DNA of 64,000 nucleotides from positions 1-64,000 of the forward strand of contig NZ_JAFFOB010000019.1 in the NCBI RefSeq assembly GCF_016918935.1, given 5' to 3'. Shown here piece after piece: positions 47,635-57,100 of this stretch. Every line of letters begins with the position of its first letter. Position 1 is the first letter of the stretch. The position numbers and the translations under genes are program-made. The DNA comes from Roseitranquillus sediminis. GTDB lineage: Bacteria > Pseudomonadota > Alphaproteobacteria > Rhodobacterales > Rhodobacteraceae. The notes beneath the pieces are model-generated. The model was not told where the DNA came from, ran no database searches, and saw only the letters and a list, made by a program, of their open reading frames with translations.

Positions 47635-48065
47635 TTCACCGAAGCCGCCCGGACGCCGGTGCGGCCGAGGGCGCCGAACTCCACGGTCTCGGTCGTCGCG
47701 CCGCGTTTGGTGGCAATGCCGAAACAAACGCGCCCCTCGGGCTTGAACCCGGAGCCGCCCGGTCCGGCGATGCCTGTGATCGACAAGGCGAGCGACGTGC
47801 CTGAGCGGGCAAGGGCGCCACGCGCCATTTGCAGTGCGATTTCCTCAGAGACCGCGCCGTGGAGGTCGAGGGCGTCCTGTTCGACGCCAAGCATCTCGCG
47901 CTTGGCGTGGTTGGAGTAGGTCACGAAACCCCGGTCGAAGACGTCGGACGCACCTGCTACCGCCGTCAGCGCACTGGCCAGCAGTCCGCCGGTGCAGCTT
48001 TCGGCAAGGGCGAGGGTGGCTCTCGTGCGACGCGCGGCCATGATGACATCTTCAGCGGTCGTCAT
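47586..48065 (-). CDS. CinA-family nicotinamide-nucleotide amidase
   Basis: This encodes 159 residues, only the C-terminal amidase domain of CinA (PncC type): TLALAESCTGGLLASALTAV, VTYSNHAKREMLGV, and SLALSITGIAGPGG. It converts NMN to nicotinate mononucleotide in NAD recycling. It overlaps pgpA by 4 bases and ratA by 49 bases at its 3' end. Confidence 0.92.
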   Translation of the reverse strand: MTTAEDVIMAARRTRATLALAESCTGGLLASALTAVAGASDVFDRGFVTYSNHAKREMLGVEQDALDLHGAVSEEIALQMARGALARSGTSLALSITGIAGPGGSGFKPEGRVCFGIATKRGATTETVEFGALGRTGVRAASVNYALDLLLAALAPPEP

Positions 48066-48556
48066 GCCATCACCACCGCGTGGGCTATGTACGCCGCCGC
48101 GGCAACCACGATGGCGGCGAGAAAACCGGCGATCACATCATCCATCATCGTACCGAAGACATCGCCGCGCCGATCCGCCCAGCCGACCGGCCCCGGCTTC
48201 CAGATGTCAAACAGGCGAAACAGCAGGAATGCGCCGACCCAGCCGGGCCAGGGAAACGTCCAACCCTCGAAGCCCGCCCACCAGAGGCCCGCGGAGAGTG
48301 GCCAGAGGCCGATCCATTGGCCAACGACCTCGTCCACCACGATCTCGCCCGGATCGTGGTCCGAGGCGCCGCGCGTCGCGTCCGCGACCGCCCACCAGCC
48401 GCCGAGGAAGGCCAAGAGCGTGGCAAGGGCCAGGAGCGGAAAACTTCCGAGGCCATGCAGGAGCCAGGCGAGCAGGACTGCGACGGCAGAGCCCCAGGTG
48501 CCGGGGCCGGGGCGCAGATAGCCGATGCCGAAGAGGGTCGAGATCCAGAGGCTCAT
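48062..48556 (-). CDS. pgpA: Phosphatidylglycerophosphatase A
   Basis: This encodes 164 residues with four membrane helices. The active motif is GTWGSAVAVLL near the N-terminus, with the acidic DHDPGEIVVDEVVGQWIGL segment and the FRLFDIWKPGPVGWADR motif that define PgpA. It dephosphorylates phosphatidylglycerophosphate in the inner membrane. It is the middle gene of ispDF-pgpA-cinA with 4-base overlaps on both sides. Confidence 0.93.
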   Translation of the reverse strand: MSLWISTLFGIGYLRPGPGTWGSAVAVLLAWLLHGLGSFPLLALATLLAFLGGWWAVADATRGASDHDPGEIVVDEVVGQWIGLWPLSAGLWWAGFEGWTFPWPGWVGAFLLFRLFDIWKPGPVGWADRRGDVFGTMMDDVIAGFLAAIVVAAAAYIAHAVVMA

Positions 48557-49692
48557 CGCGAGACCAGCGTGACGGTGGCGAGGGCAGCGATGCCTTCTCC
48601 GCGACCAGTGAAGCCGAGCCTTTCCGACGTCGTCGCCTTCACGCTGACCCGATCCTCACCTAGTTCCGCAAGATAGGCAATTTCTTTCGACATCGCAGCC
48701 GCATGCGGGGCGATCTTGGGAGCTTCACATACGAGCGTGCAGTCGATGTTCGAGATGCGAAAGCCCTGCGCATGAGCTCGACCGACCGCGTGCTCGAGGA
48801 AGAGGCGAGATGGTGTACCCCTCCACTGCGGGTCCGTCGGAGGGAAGTGACGGCCAATGTCACCCTCGGCGAGCGCGCCATAGATCGCGTCGGTGATCGA
48901 GTGCAACCCGACGTCAGCATCAGAATGCCCCACGAGACCAGCGGAATGCGGGATCCTGACGCCGCAGAGCATCACGTGATCGCCAGATCCGAAACGGTGC
49001 ACGTCGAAGCCGTTTCCGCACCGCACGTCCATCATGTTCTCCAGCATTCTCTCGGCCCGCGCAAAATCGTCAGGGCCTGTTATCTTGAGGTTCCTCTCCT
49101 CGCCCGGGACGATGCGGACGTCCAGCCCCGCCGCAATGGCTACCTCGACATCATCTGACGGCGTGCCGCAGTGAGCGCGATGGGCTGCCAGGATCTTGTC
49201 GTAATGAAAGCCTTGCGGCGTCTGCGCCCGCCAAAGCTCGGAGCGATCGAGAATTTCCGCGACGTCGCTCTCGCCGCCGCGCCAGATTGCATCAGTGACG
49301 GGGAGGGCGGGCGCGGCCCCGTCGGCTTGCTCGAGCGCCTGAGCAACCGCTGCGATCAGTTCCTGGCTCACGAGGGGCCGCGCGACGTCGTGGATGAGGA
49401 CTCGATCGGGACGGAAGGCGGCCAGCGCCTCCAGTCCGCGCATCGCGGATGCCGCTCGTGTCGTCCCGCCTGCCGCGACCTGTACGTCAGGATGCCCCAG
49501 ATAACCGGCGGCGAGGTCCATATCGTTGGGATGCAGCACAAGGCAAATCCGGTCGACGAGCGGCGACACGCGGAACGCCTCGAGCACCCACGCAACCAAG
49601 GTACGGCCGCGGAGGCTCTGCCACTGCTTCGGAAGGCCGCCCCCGGCGCGCGTTCCACGCCCTGCAGCCACGATTACGGCAGCTGTTGCCAT
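48553..49692 (-). CDS. ispDF: Bifunctional IspD/IspF of the MEP isoprenoid pathway
   Basis: This encodes 379 residues. The IspD half (1-220) starts MATAAVIVAAGRGTRAGGGL, PKQW (CTP binding) and has LIHDVARPLV. The IspF half (about 222-379) has the metal site GNGFDVHRFG, HSDADVGLHSITDAI and the ATTSERLGFTGRGEGI end. The two enzymes are separate in E. coli; the fusion is typical of alphaproteobacteria. It makes CDP-methylerythritol and then the cyclodiphosphate. A longer frame upstream to 49860 is not supported. Confidence 0.96.
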   Translation of the reverse strand: MATAAVIVAAGRGTRAGGGLPKQWQSLRGRTLVAWVLEAFRVSPLVDRICLVLHPNDMDLAAGYLGHPDVQVAAGGTTRAASAMRGLEALAAFRPDRVLIHDVARPLVSQELIAAVAQALEQADGAAPALPVTDAIWRGGESDVAEILDRSELWRAQTPQGFHYDKILAAHRAHCGTPSDDVEVAIAAGLDVRIVPGEERNLKITGPDDFARAERMLENMMDVRCGNGFDVHRFGSGDHVMLCGVRIPHSAGLVGHSDADVGLHSITDAIYGALAEGDIGRHFPPTDPQWRGTPSRLFLEHAVGRAHAQGFRISNIDCTLVCEAPKIAPHAAAMSKEIAYLAELGEDRVSVKATTSERLGFTGRGEGIAALATVTLVSR

Positions 49693-49873
49693 TCCCGCCC
49701 CTTGTTGGCCGTTGTCTAGACTCGGCTTGCGGAGAGAACAATGCATCGCCATGGCAAGAAGCCACTGCTCAAAAATTAGGCACAAGACGGTTCCCGCCGA
49801 TCCGAAGCCATACGTCGGTTGCGAGCTGCGGCCATCAGGGCTACTCCGAGCCGAGTGCACAAGGATTGATCAT

Positions 49874-50851
49874 TTGACCCGATATCCGGCGGCCTGTGGC
49901 GAACCCCTGGTCGTACTGGCCCCCATGGCCGGCATCACGGACCTGCCGTTTCGCGAGACGGTGGCGCGGTTCGGTGCTGATCTGCTGGTGAGCGAGATGG
50001 TCGCGAGCCAGGAAGTGGTGCAGGCGCGTCCCAGCGCGCGGGACCGCGCCGAGCTCGGCCATGGACACGAGCGGACCGCGGTGCAGCTGGCCGGGCGCGA
50101 TGTCTACTGGATGGGCGAGGCGGCGCGGCTGGTTGAGGCACGCGGAGCGCGGCGCATCGATATCAACATGGGCTGCCCGGCAAAGAAGGTGGTGCACGGC
50201 TATTCCGGGTCAGCGCTCATGCGGGATCTGGATCACGCCGTCAGCCTCATCGAGGCTGTGACCGCCGCGGTCGAGGTTCCGGTTTCGGTAAAGATGCGTC
50301 TCGGCTGGGACGAAACCGCGCTGAATGCGCCAGACCTCGCAAGACGGGCCGAGGACGCGGGCGTGCGGATGGTCACCGTGCACGGCCGCACGCGATGCCA
50401 GTTCTACAAAGGTCGCGCCGACTGGGCGGCGGTCGCCCGGGTGAAGCAAGCTGTGACCGTGCCGGTGATCGTTAACGGTGACATTCTGGACGGGCCTGGA
50501 GCGGAAGAGGCGCTGCGTGCGAGCGGCGCGGACGGCGTCATGATCGGCCGGGGAGTGCAGGGCCGCCCGTGGCTGTTGCGCGATGTCTCGGCACATCTGG
50601 CAGGAACTCGCCAGCCACGCCCGCCGCGCGCCGCCGAGCTGGTGGAAGTGATCACCGATCATCACGAGAGGGCGTGCCTGTTCCACGGCCGCGAGACGGG
50701 CGTGAAGACAATGCGCAAGCACCTCGGCTGGTACCTCGACGCCGCCGGCACGGATCCTCAGATTCGGCGCAGCCTGCTGACTGAGGACACACCGCAGCGG
50801 ATCCACCGCATGCTCCAGAATGCGGTGGTTGATGAGGCGCTTGCGGCATGA
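49874..50851 (+). CDS. dusB: tRNA-dihydrouridine synthase B (NifR3)
   Basis: This encodes 325 residues. The TTG at 49874 is preferred because AAGGA lies 8 bases upstream and no better start precedes the conserved VVLAPMAGITDLPFR. Catalytic residues are in NMGCPAKKVVHGYSGSALM (Cys) with FMN-binding ADGVMIGRGVQGRPWLL. It reduces uridines in the tRNA D loop. It is called nifR3 in Rhodobacter, where it heads the ntrBC operon as here; it overlaps ntrB by 4 bases. Confidence 0.93.
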   Translation: MTRYPAACGEPLVVLAPMAGITDLPFRETVARFGADLLVSEMVASQEVVQARPSARDRAELGHGHERTAVQLAGRDVYWMGEAARLVEARGARRIDINMGCPAKKVVHGYSGSALMRDLDHAVSLIEAVTAAVEVPVSVKMRLGWDETALNAPDLARRAEDAGVRMVTVHGRTRCQFYKGRADWAAVARVKQAVTVPVIVNGDILDGPGAEEALRASGADGVMIGRGVQGRPWLLRDVSAHLAGTRQPRPPRAAELVEVITDHHERACLFHGRETGVKTMRKHLGWYLDAAGTDPQIRRSLLTEDTPQRIHRMLQNAVVDEALAA

Positions 50852-51933
50852 TGCTGACCGCCGATACCATCTGGATCTCGCTGCCGATGCCGGTTTTTCA
50901 CCTTGGCCCGGACGATCTCATCCTAAACCTCAATCCTGCGGCGGAACAGTTTCTGAATGCGTCGTTCCGCTCCCTCGCGGATGTCCCGCTGTTCGATCGG
51001 CTGGCGATCGACGCGCCAATGGAGGAGGCGCTGGCGCGGGTGAGGCGCGACGAGAGCCCTCTCTTCATCAACAATGTGGACGTCGGGTCCGGGAACCGCC
51101 CGCCGGTGGTCTGCAACGTGCAGGTAGCGCCGGTGGTCGGAAAACGTGACCATCTGCTCCTGCTGATGGAGGAGCGGCACATCGCGGCCAGGCTCGGGCG
51201 GTCGCACTCAGTTAAATCAGCCGCGCGGTCCGCCATCGGCATGGCCGAGATGCTCGCGCACGAGATCAAGAACCCGCTCGCGGGAATCGCGGGCGCGGCT
51301 CAACTTCTGAGCATGAATCTGAGTGGCGAGGACCGGGAGTTGACGGACTTGATCGTTGCGGAGACGCGACGGGTAACCAAGCTGCTCGAGCAGGTGGAGC
51401 AGTTTGGCAACCTCAGGCCTCCGGTAAGAAAGGTCGTCAATGTCCACGATCTGCTCGACCGTGCGCGCCGGTCCGCCTCCGTGGGTTTCGCGGCGAAGAT
51501 GCACGTGGTCGAGCTTTATGACCCGTCGTTGCCGCCGACATGGGTCGACGGCGACCAAATGCTGCAGGTGTTCCTCAATCTTTTGAAGAACGCGTCCGAA
51601 GCGGCAGGGCCGGAAGGTGGAATGGTAACGATTCGCACGTTCTACGAGCCGTCCCTGAGACTGCGACGCAGCGACGGCACGGGCGCGACACTGCCACTGC
51701 AGGTCGAGATCGTCGACGACGGTCCGGGCTTGCCGCCAGAGATCGCCCGCGAGGTCTTCGAGCCCTTCGTCTCCGGCCGCGAGAACGGGACGGGTCTGGG
51801 GCTGGCGCTGGTGTCGAAGATCGTGTCGGAGCACGATGGATGGATCGCCGTGGACTCGGTTCCGGGGCGGACCGCGTTCCGCATCTCGCTGCCGGTCGCG
51901 CCGAAAGACCATGGCGATAGGAAGGGGAACTGA
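50848..51933 (+). CDS. ntrB: Nitrogen sensor histidine kinase NtrB
   Basis: This encodes 361 residues. The N-terminal PAS domain (about 10-115) has [20 protein letters not shown]. The H box is [20 protein letters not shown] (His near 140), then the N box [11 protein letters not shown]1 [11 protein letters not shown], and G2 [14 protein letters not shown]. It phosphorylates or dephosphorylates NtrC according to PII signalling. Its last base is the first of ntrC (TGATG), so translation is coupled. Confidence 0.95.
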   Translation: MMLTADTIWISLPMPVFHLGPDDLILNLNPAAEQFLNASFRSLADVPLFDRLAIDAPMEEALARVRRDESPLFINNVDVGSGNRPPVVCNVQVAPVVGKRDHLLLLMEERHIAARLGRSHSVKSAARSAIGMAEMLAHEIKNPLAGIAGAAQLLSMNLSGEDRELTDLIVAETRRVTKLLEQVEQFGNLRPPVRKVVNVHDLLDRARRSASVGFAAKMHVVELYDPSLPPTWVDGDQMLQVFLNLLKNASEAAGPEGGMVTIRTFYEPSLRLRRSDGTGATLPLQVEIVDDGPGLPPEIAREVFEPFVSGRENGTGLGLALVSKIVSEHDGWIAVDSVPGRTAFRISLPVAPKDHGDRKGN

Positions 51934-53303
51934 TGGACGGCACGATCCTGGTCGCCGACGACGACCGCACGATACGCACGGTATTGACGCAGGCGCTAAC
52001 CCGGGCGGGATGCAAGGTGCATGCCACCTCGTCGATGGTCACGCTGATGCGCTGGGTCGATGAGGGCAAGGGGGACCTCGTCATCTCGGACGTGATCATG
52101 CCTGATGGCAACGGCTTGGAGGCCCTTCCTACCATCGCCTCTCGGCGTCCAGGCCTGCCGGTGATCGTGATCTCGGCGCAGAACACGATCATGACCGCCA
52201 TCCAGGCCACCGAGGCGGACGCCTACGACTACCTGCCGAAGCCATTCGACCTGCCGGACCTGCTGAAGCGTGCCGCGCGTGCGCTCGACGTGAAGCGTCG
52301 GGCGGCGGGGGCGCGTCGAGCGGCACCGGAGTCGCAACCGGCGGACGATCTGCCCCTCGTCGGGCGCACACCGGCGATGCAGGCTCTCTATCGCCTCGTA
52401 GCGAAGATAATGAACGCCGACCTACCCGTTCTGATCACTGGCGAATCCGGCACCGGAAAGTCGCTGATCGCGCGCGCGATCCACGATTTTTCGGATCGCC
52501 GCACCCTCCCGTTCTTGGTGGTGACCGCCGCGGACATGGTCAGCATCGACGGGCCCGCCGCTGTGCTCGCGAGAGCCAGGAATGGCACGCTCGTCTTTGA
52601 CGAGATCGGCGATTTCGACATGGAGGCTCAGGCGCGCATCGTCCGGATGCTCGACAGTCTGGTCGAGACGGGTCCGCGCGTCATGGCCACCAGCCAGCGC
52701 GACCTGGCGGACGCGATAGATGGCGGCGGCTTTCGGCAAGATCTCTTCTACCGTCTCGGCGGCGTCACCATTGCCGTGCCGTCGTTGCGAGATCGCGTTG
52801 ACGATATTCCTTTGCTTGCGGCCTCGTTCCTTGCGCGGGCGGAACGAGACGGCCTCGGCCTTCGCCGGATCTCTGACGGGGCTTTAAACCTCATCCGCGC
52901 CTATTCGTGGCCCGGAAACGTGCGTCAGTTGGAGAACACCATTCGCAGGCTCGTCGTGACGCAGGGCGAGGAGGAGATTGGACGGCAGGAGATCGAACAG
53001 GTGCTGGGCAACCAGCCGGCGATCGAGCCGATGACCGGCAGCGGCGAGGGCGACAAGCTCTCGGCGGCCGTCGCAAAAAACCTCCGGCGCTATTTCGACC
53101 TCCACGGCGGGATCCTTCCGCCACCTGGTCTCTACCAGCGGATCCTCCGCGAGCTTGAATTGCCGCTTATAGAGATTGCCCTCGACGCGACCGGAGGAAA
53201 TCAGGCCAAGTGCGCAGACTTATTGGGTATAAACAGAAATACCCTGCGCAAGAAGATCACCGACCTCGATATTCGCGTGACACGAAGGCGCAAGTTGATG
53301 TAA
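51933..53303 (+). CDS. ntrC: Nitrogen regulator NtrC, GAFTGA-less type
   Basis: This encodes 456 residues. A receiver domain (1-120, phospho-Asp about 53 in [12 protein letters not shown]) is followed by an AAA+ domain with Walker [12 protein letters not shown] and Walker [12 protein letters not shown], and a Fis-type HTH at the end ([20 protein letters not shown]). Between Walker A and B the ESELFGHEKGAFTGA loop that contacts sigma-54 is absent: the text goes from [13 protein letters not shown] straight to [16 protein letters not shown]. capsulatus NtrC has the same gap and activates sigma-70 promoters, so this one probably does too. Confidence 0.93.
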   Translation: MDGTILVADDDRTIRTVLTQALTRAGCKVHATSSMVTLMRWVDEGKGDLVISDVIMPDGNGLEALPTIASRRPGLPVIVISAQNTIMTAIQATEADAYDYLPKPFDLPDLLKRAARALDVKRRAAGARRAAPESQPADDLPLVGRTPAMQALYRLVAKIMNADLPVLITGESGTGKSLIARAIHDFSDRRTLPFLVVTAADMVSIDGPAAVLARARNGTLVFDEIGDFDMEAQARIVRMLDSLVETGPRVMATSQRDLADAIDGGGFRQDLFYRLGGVTIAVPSLRDRVDDIPLLAASFLARAERDGLGLRRISDGALNLIRAYSWPGNVRQLENTIRRLVVTQGEEEIGRQEIEQVLGNQPAIEPMTGSGEGDKLSAAVAKNLRRYFDLHGGILPPPGLYQRILRELELPLIEIALDATGGNQAKCADLLGINRNTLRKKITDLDIRVTRRRKLM

Positions 53304-53379
53304 ACCGGCAACACCAAGAGTGGCGGATGGATCTCATCGAAGCCACCTGATCGAGACGGGCGGTGGCGGCACGGTGAGA

Positions 53380-55635
53380 ATGCGTCTTAGAAGCGTGAGC
53401 CTGCAGCGGCTTTCCGCGGCTGCGCAGGACCGCAATGTGCGGAGTACAGCGACGCTCGGGCTCGTCCTGCTAGGGCCGATCCTCGTCTTCGCGACCTTCG
53501 TGGTGCTGGGCCCGCTGGACCATGTCAACTCACAGCTGACCCTGCGACTGATCCTGCTGGCAGACCTCGTGTACGTGCTGGTCGTGGCGGCGTTGGTGAT
53601 GCGCCGGATCGCCGGAATGATCGCCGCGCGCCGTGCCAAGTCTGCAGGATCGCGCCTCCATCTTCGCCTGACAGGCGTCTTCGCGCTCGTCGCGCTGGCG
53701 CCGACGGTGTCAGTGGCGGTATTCGCCGGCCTCACGATCAACGTCGGGCTGGAAGGCTGGTTCTCCGACCGCGTCCGAAGCGCCGTCGCCGCATCGCTCG
53801 CCGCCGCGGAAGCCTACGAGGAAGACGAGCGCCGGGACCTGAGGCAGGATGCGACGGTGCTCGCCGAGTACCTGGAGGCAAACCGTCGTGCCGCCGGCTT
53901 TCTTTTCGACGGCGATATCCGGAGGCTGCTCACGCAGGGCCAGAACCAGATCCAGCGTGGACTGCGCGAGGCCTACGTGATCGACGGCAGTGGCGAGATC
54001 CGGGCGCGCGGCGAACGCTCGTACCTCTTCGACTTCGAGCGGCCGGCGCCAGAGCAGATCGAGGCAGCTCGGGACGAGGGGCTCGTCGTGATCGAGGACT
54101 GGGACACGAACGAGTTCCGGGCGCTCGTTTCCATGCCGTCGTTCAACGACCGCTTTCTCTACGTCAGCCGGGAGGTCGATGGCCAGCTTCTCGCCCTGCT
54201 CGATGATACCCAGCAGACGGTACGGCTCTACAATCAGCTCGAGAGCGAGCGCGGGCGAATACTGTTTGAATTCGGTCTGCTTTATTTGGGCTTCGCGGTC
54301 ATCCTGATCCTCGCGGCCATCTGGCTCGGCCTCTGGTTTGCGGAGCGGCTATCGCGCCCGGTCGGCCAGCTCGCTGGCGCCGCACAGCGGGTCGGCGCGG
54401 GTGACCTCGATGTCCATGTGCGCGAGGTGCGAGGCGACGACGAAATTGCGATGCTTGGGCGCCTTTTCAACCAGATGACGCGACAACTGAAGGCGCAACG
54501 TGAGACTCTGCTGGCTACCAATCGGCAGATCGAGCGGCGTCGCCGTCTGTTCGACTCGGTGCTAGCCTCCGTCACTGCGGGCGTCGTCGGCCTCGACTCC
54601 GGCGGACGGGTGACCTTCGTGAACCGTTCGGCGGAGCGCCTGCTGCGAATGGAGGAGGCGGACGGTCATGCGGTCGCACTGGCCGAAGCGGTGCCGGAGT
54701 TTGCTGCGCTATTCGACCGCCTGCAAGTTGGCGGCGCTGAGTTGGCGCAGGAGGAAATTCCCATAAGCCGCGAAGGCGCCGTCGAGAACCTCCTGGTCAG
54801 GATGTCGACGCGGCGGAGCGAGAACGGCAATCTCGAGGGCTATGTCGTTGCCTTCGATGACGTTACCGACCTGGTGACCGCGCAACGGATGGCGGCATGG
54901 GGCGACGTCGCACGTCGCATCGCTCATGAGATCAAGAACCCGTTGACGCCGATCCAGCTCTCTGCCGAACGGATAAAGCGCAAATTCCGGCCGGCGAATG
55001 AGGAAGACGCCGCCACCTTTGACCGAATGACTGATGTAATTGTTCGTCAGACCAACGACTTGCGTCGAATTGTCGACGAGTTCTCGAGGTTCGCCCGGAT
55101 GCCGCAGCCAGAACGCACACGAAACGACCTGCGGGATCTGGTCCGCGACGCGGTAACGTTGCAGGATGCAGCGCAGGAGGCGGTGCAGTTCACGCTGGAA
55201 TTGCCGGACCACCCGGTGCGCATGGATCTGGACTCCACGCTCGTGGGACAGGCACTCACAAACCTTATTAAGAACGCTGGCGAAGCACTTGAAGCCCGGA
55301 GAGATCGGGGAGATGGTTTCGCTCCGCGGATCGAGGTTCGGCTTGCGCTCGAGGAAAGGCAGGCGCGGCTGACGATTGCCGATAACGGGATCGGGCTGCC
55401 GGCGGATCGGGCGCGTCTGTTCGAGCCCTACGTCACGACGCGCGAGAAGGGTACGGGGCTCGGCCTGCCGATCGTGCGCAAGATCGTAGAGGAACATGGC
55501 GGAACGATGCGTCTGGGCGACGCACCCGCCTGGGACGAAAGCGGCCACGTCGGCGCATGTGTGGAAATCCTGCTTCCGACGACCGACGCCGCGCCTGAGG
55601 CAAAGACAAGAAGCATGGCAGTTGGAGGGGCATGA
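53380..55635 (+). CDS. ntrY: Nitrogen sensor histidine kinase NtrY
   Basis: This encodes about 751 residues. It has four N-terminal membrane helices, a periplasmic sensing region between about 100 and 300, a HAMP domain (RLSRPVGQLAGAAQRVGAGD), a PAS domain, H box [21 protein letters not shown] box LTNLIKNAGEALE, and G boxes IADNGIGLP and KGTGLGLPIV. It partners NtrX in nitrogen, redox and envelope control. A GTG two codons upstream is an alternative start. It overlaps ntrX by 4 bases. Confidence 0.93.
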   Translation: MRLRSVSLQRLSAAAQDRNVRSTATLGLVLLGPILVFATFVVLGPLDHVNSQLTLRLILLADLVYVLVVAALVMRRIAGMIAARRAKSAGSRLHLRLTGVFALVALAPTVSVAVFAGLTINVGLEGWFSDRVRSAVAASLAAAEAYEEDERRDLRQDATVLAEYLEANRRAAGFLFDGDIRRLLTQGQNQIQRGLREAYVIDGSGEIRARGERSYLFDFERPAPEQIEAARDEGLVVIEDWDTNEFRALVSMPSFNDRFLYVSREVDGQLLALLDDTQQTVRLYNQLESERGRILFEFGLLYLGFAVILILAAIWLGLWFAERLSRPVGQLAGAAQRVGAGDLDVHVREVRGDDEIAMLGRLFNQMTRQLKAQRETLLATNRQIERRRRLFDSVLASVTAGVVGLDSGGRVTFVNRSAERLLRMEEADGHAVALAEAVPEFAALFDRLQVGGAELAQEEIPISREGAVENLLVRMSTRRSENGNLEGYVVAFDDVTDLVTAQRMAAWGDVARRIAHEIKNPLTPIQLSAERIKRKFRPANEEDAATFDRMTDVIVRQTNDLRRIVDEFSRFARMPQPERTRNDLRDLVRDAVTLQDAAQEAVQFTLELPDHPVRMDLDSTLVGQALTNLIKNAGEALEARRDRGDGFAPRIEVRLALEERQARLTIADNGIGLPADRARLFEPYVTTREKGTGLGLPIVRKIVEEHGGTMRLGDAPAWDESGHVGACVEILLPTTDAAPEAKTRSMAVGGA

Positions 55636-57041
55636 TGGGCGACATTCTGATCGTGGATGATGAGCGAGACATCCGGGAACTGGTTTCGGATATCCTGCGG
55701 GACGAGGGCTATGGCACGCGAACTGTCGCCAACTCGGAACAGTGCCTCGAGGAACTGCAGAAGGATCCGCCAGGACTGATGATCCTGGACATCTGGCTCA
55801 AGGACAGCCGGATGGATGGCATCGACATCCTGAAGCACGTGAAGTCGCACAACCCTTCGATCCCCGTCGTCATTATCTCCGGGCACGGCAACATCGAGAT
55901 CGCCGTCGCCGCGATTAAGCAGGGCGCCTATGATTTCATCGAAAAGCCCTTCAACATCGACCAGTTGACGGTGGTTGTTCGCAGGGCGATGGAGACATCA
56001 AGGCTCCGTCGCGAGAACAGCGAACTAAGGCGCGGCGATGCGGCGGCGGTCGAGATGATCGGGGCAAGCCCTGCGTTCAACACTCTGAAATCACAGCTCG
56101 ACAAGGTAACGCGGTCGAACGGGCGCGTGATGCTGACGGGACAACCGGGAACGGGCAAGGAAAGTGCCGCGCGTTACATCCATGCCAATTCCGGCCGGGC
56201 GGACAAGCCATTCGTCGTGCTGAACTCCGCGGCGGTCGAGCCCGGGCGGGTCGAAGAACTGCTGTTTGGCCGGGAGAGCGTGGAACGCGGGCTCGCGCCC
56301 GGCCTTCTGGAGCAGGCGGACGGCGGCGTCCTCTACATGGACGAGGTGGCGGAGATGCCGCTTGGGGCGCAGTCCAAGGTCCTGCGTGTTCTGACGGAAC
56401 AGCAGTTCACCCGCGTCGGCGGCACTGATCGCATTGGCGTCGACGTCCGGGTGATCTCGAGCACCAACCGGAACCTGCCGGCTGAGATCGAGTCCGGTCG
56501 CTTCCGCAGTGAATTGTATCACAGGCTCAATGTCGTACCGATCGACGTTCCCTCACTCTCCGAACGTCGGGAGGACGTCCCGCGACTGGCAGAGCACTTC
56601 ATCGCCGCACTGAACCGCGATCAGGGTCTGCCGCTGAGGCGTCTCTCCGACGAGGCCGCGACGCTGCTCCAGACGATGGCGTGGCCAGGCAACGTGCGGC
56701 AGCTCCGCAACGTGATCGAGAGGGTGCTGATCCTCGGGCCGGAGCGGGAGGACATCGCCGCCGAAGAGGTGCCGGCAGACGAGGGGAAGACCAACGGGTC
56801 GAGCCAGGTCGTCCTCTCCGCCAGCCTCGCCACGCTGCCGCTGCGCGAGGCGCGCGAGGTTTTCGAGCGGGAGTACCTGATGGCGCAGATCAATCGATTC
56901 GGCGGCAACATCAGCCGTACCGCCAGCTTTGTCGGAATGGAGCGATCGGCGCTGCACCGCAAGCTCAAGTCGCTGAACGTGGTTACCTCGACGCGGTCGG
57001 GTGCGCGGGTAGCCTGCGTCGGCACCGAGGAGGACGCTTGA
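55632..57041 (+). CDS. ntrX: Response regulator NtrX
   Basis: This encodes 469 residues. The receiver domain has MGDILIVDDERDIRELV and LMILDIWLKDSRMDGIDIL (phospho-Asp near 54). The AAA+ domain has Walker A-like TGQPGTGKESAARYI and VLYMDEVAEMP. The C-terminal Fis-like HTH has ISRTASFVGMERSALHRK. Like other NtrX proteins it lacks a canonical GAFTGA loop (the text reads ELLFGRESVERGLAPGLL), so sigma-54 activation is doubtful. The gene begins ATGATG, overlapping the ntrY stop. Confidence 0.93.
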   Translation: MMGDILIVDDERDIRELVSDILRDEGYGTRTVANSEQCLEELQKDPPGLMILDIWLKDSRMDGIDILKHVKSHNPSIPVVIISGHGNIEIAVAAIKQGAYDFIEKPFNIDQLTVVVRRAMETSRLRRENSELRRGDAAAVEMIGASPAFNTLKSQLDKVTRSNGRVMLTGQPGTGKESAARYIHANSGRADKPFVVLNSAAVEPGRVEELLFGRESVERGLAPGLLEQADGGVLYMDEVAEMPLGAQSKVLRVLTEQQFTRVGGTDRIGVDVRVISSTNRNLPAEIESGRFRSELYHRLNVVPIDVPSLSERREDVPRLAEHFIAALNRDQGLPLRRLSDEAATLLQTMAWPGNVRQLRNVIERVLILGPEREDIAAEEVPADEGKTNGSSQVVLSASLATLPLREAREVFEREYLMAQINRFGGNISRTASFVGMERSALHRKLKSLNVVTSTRSGARVACVGTEEDA

Positions 57042-57100
57042 TTGACCCTTGCGCGGGGTTCTGACAACCCTGCTCAGCTGAAGACAGGCGGGTTGCGAGC

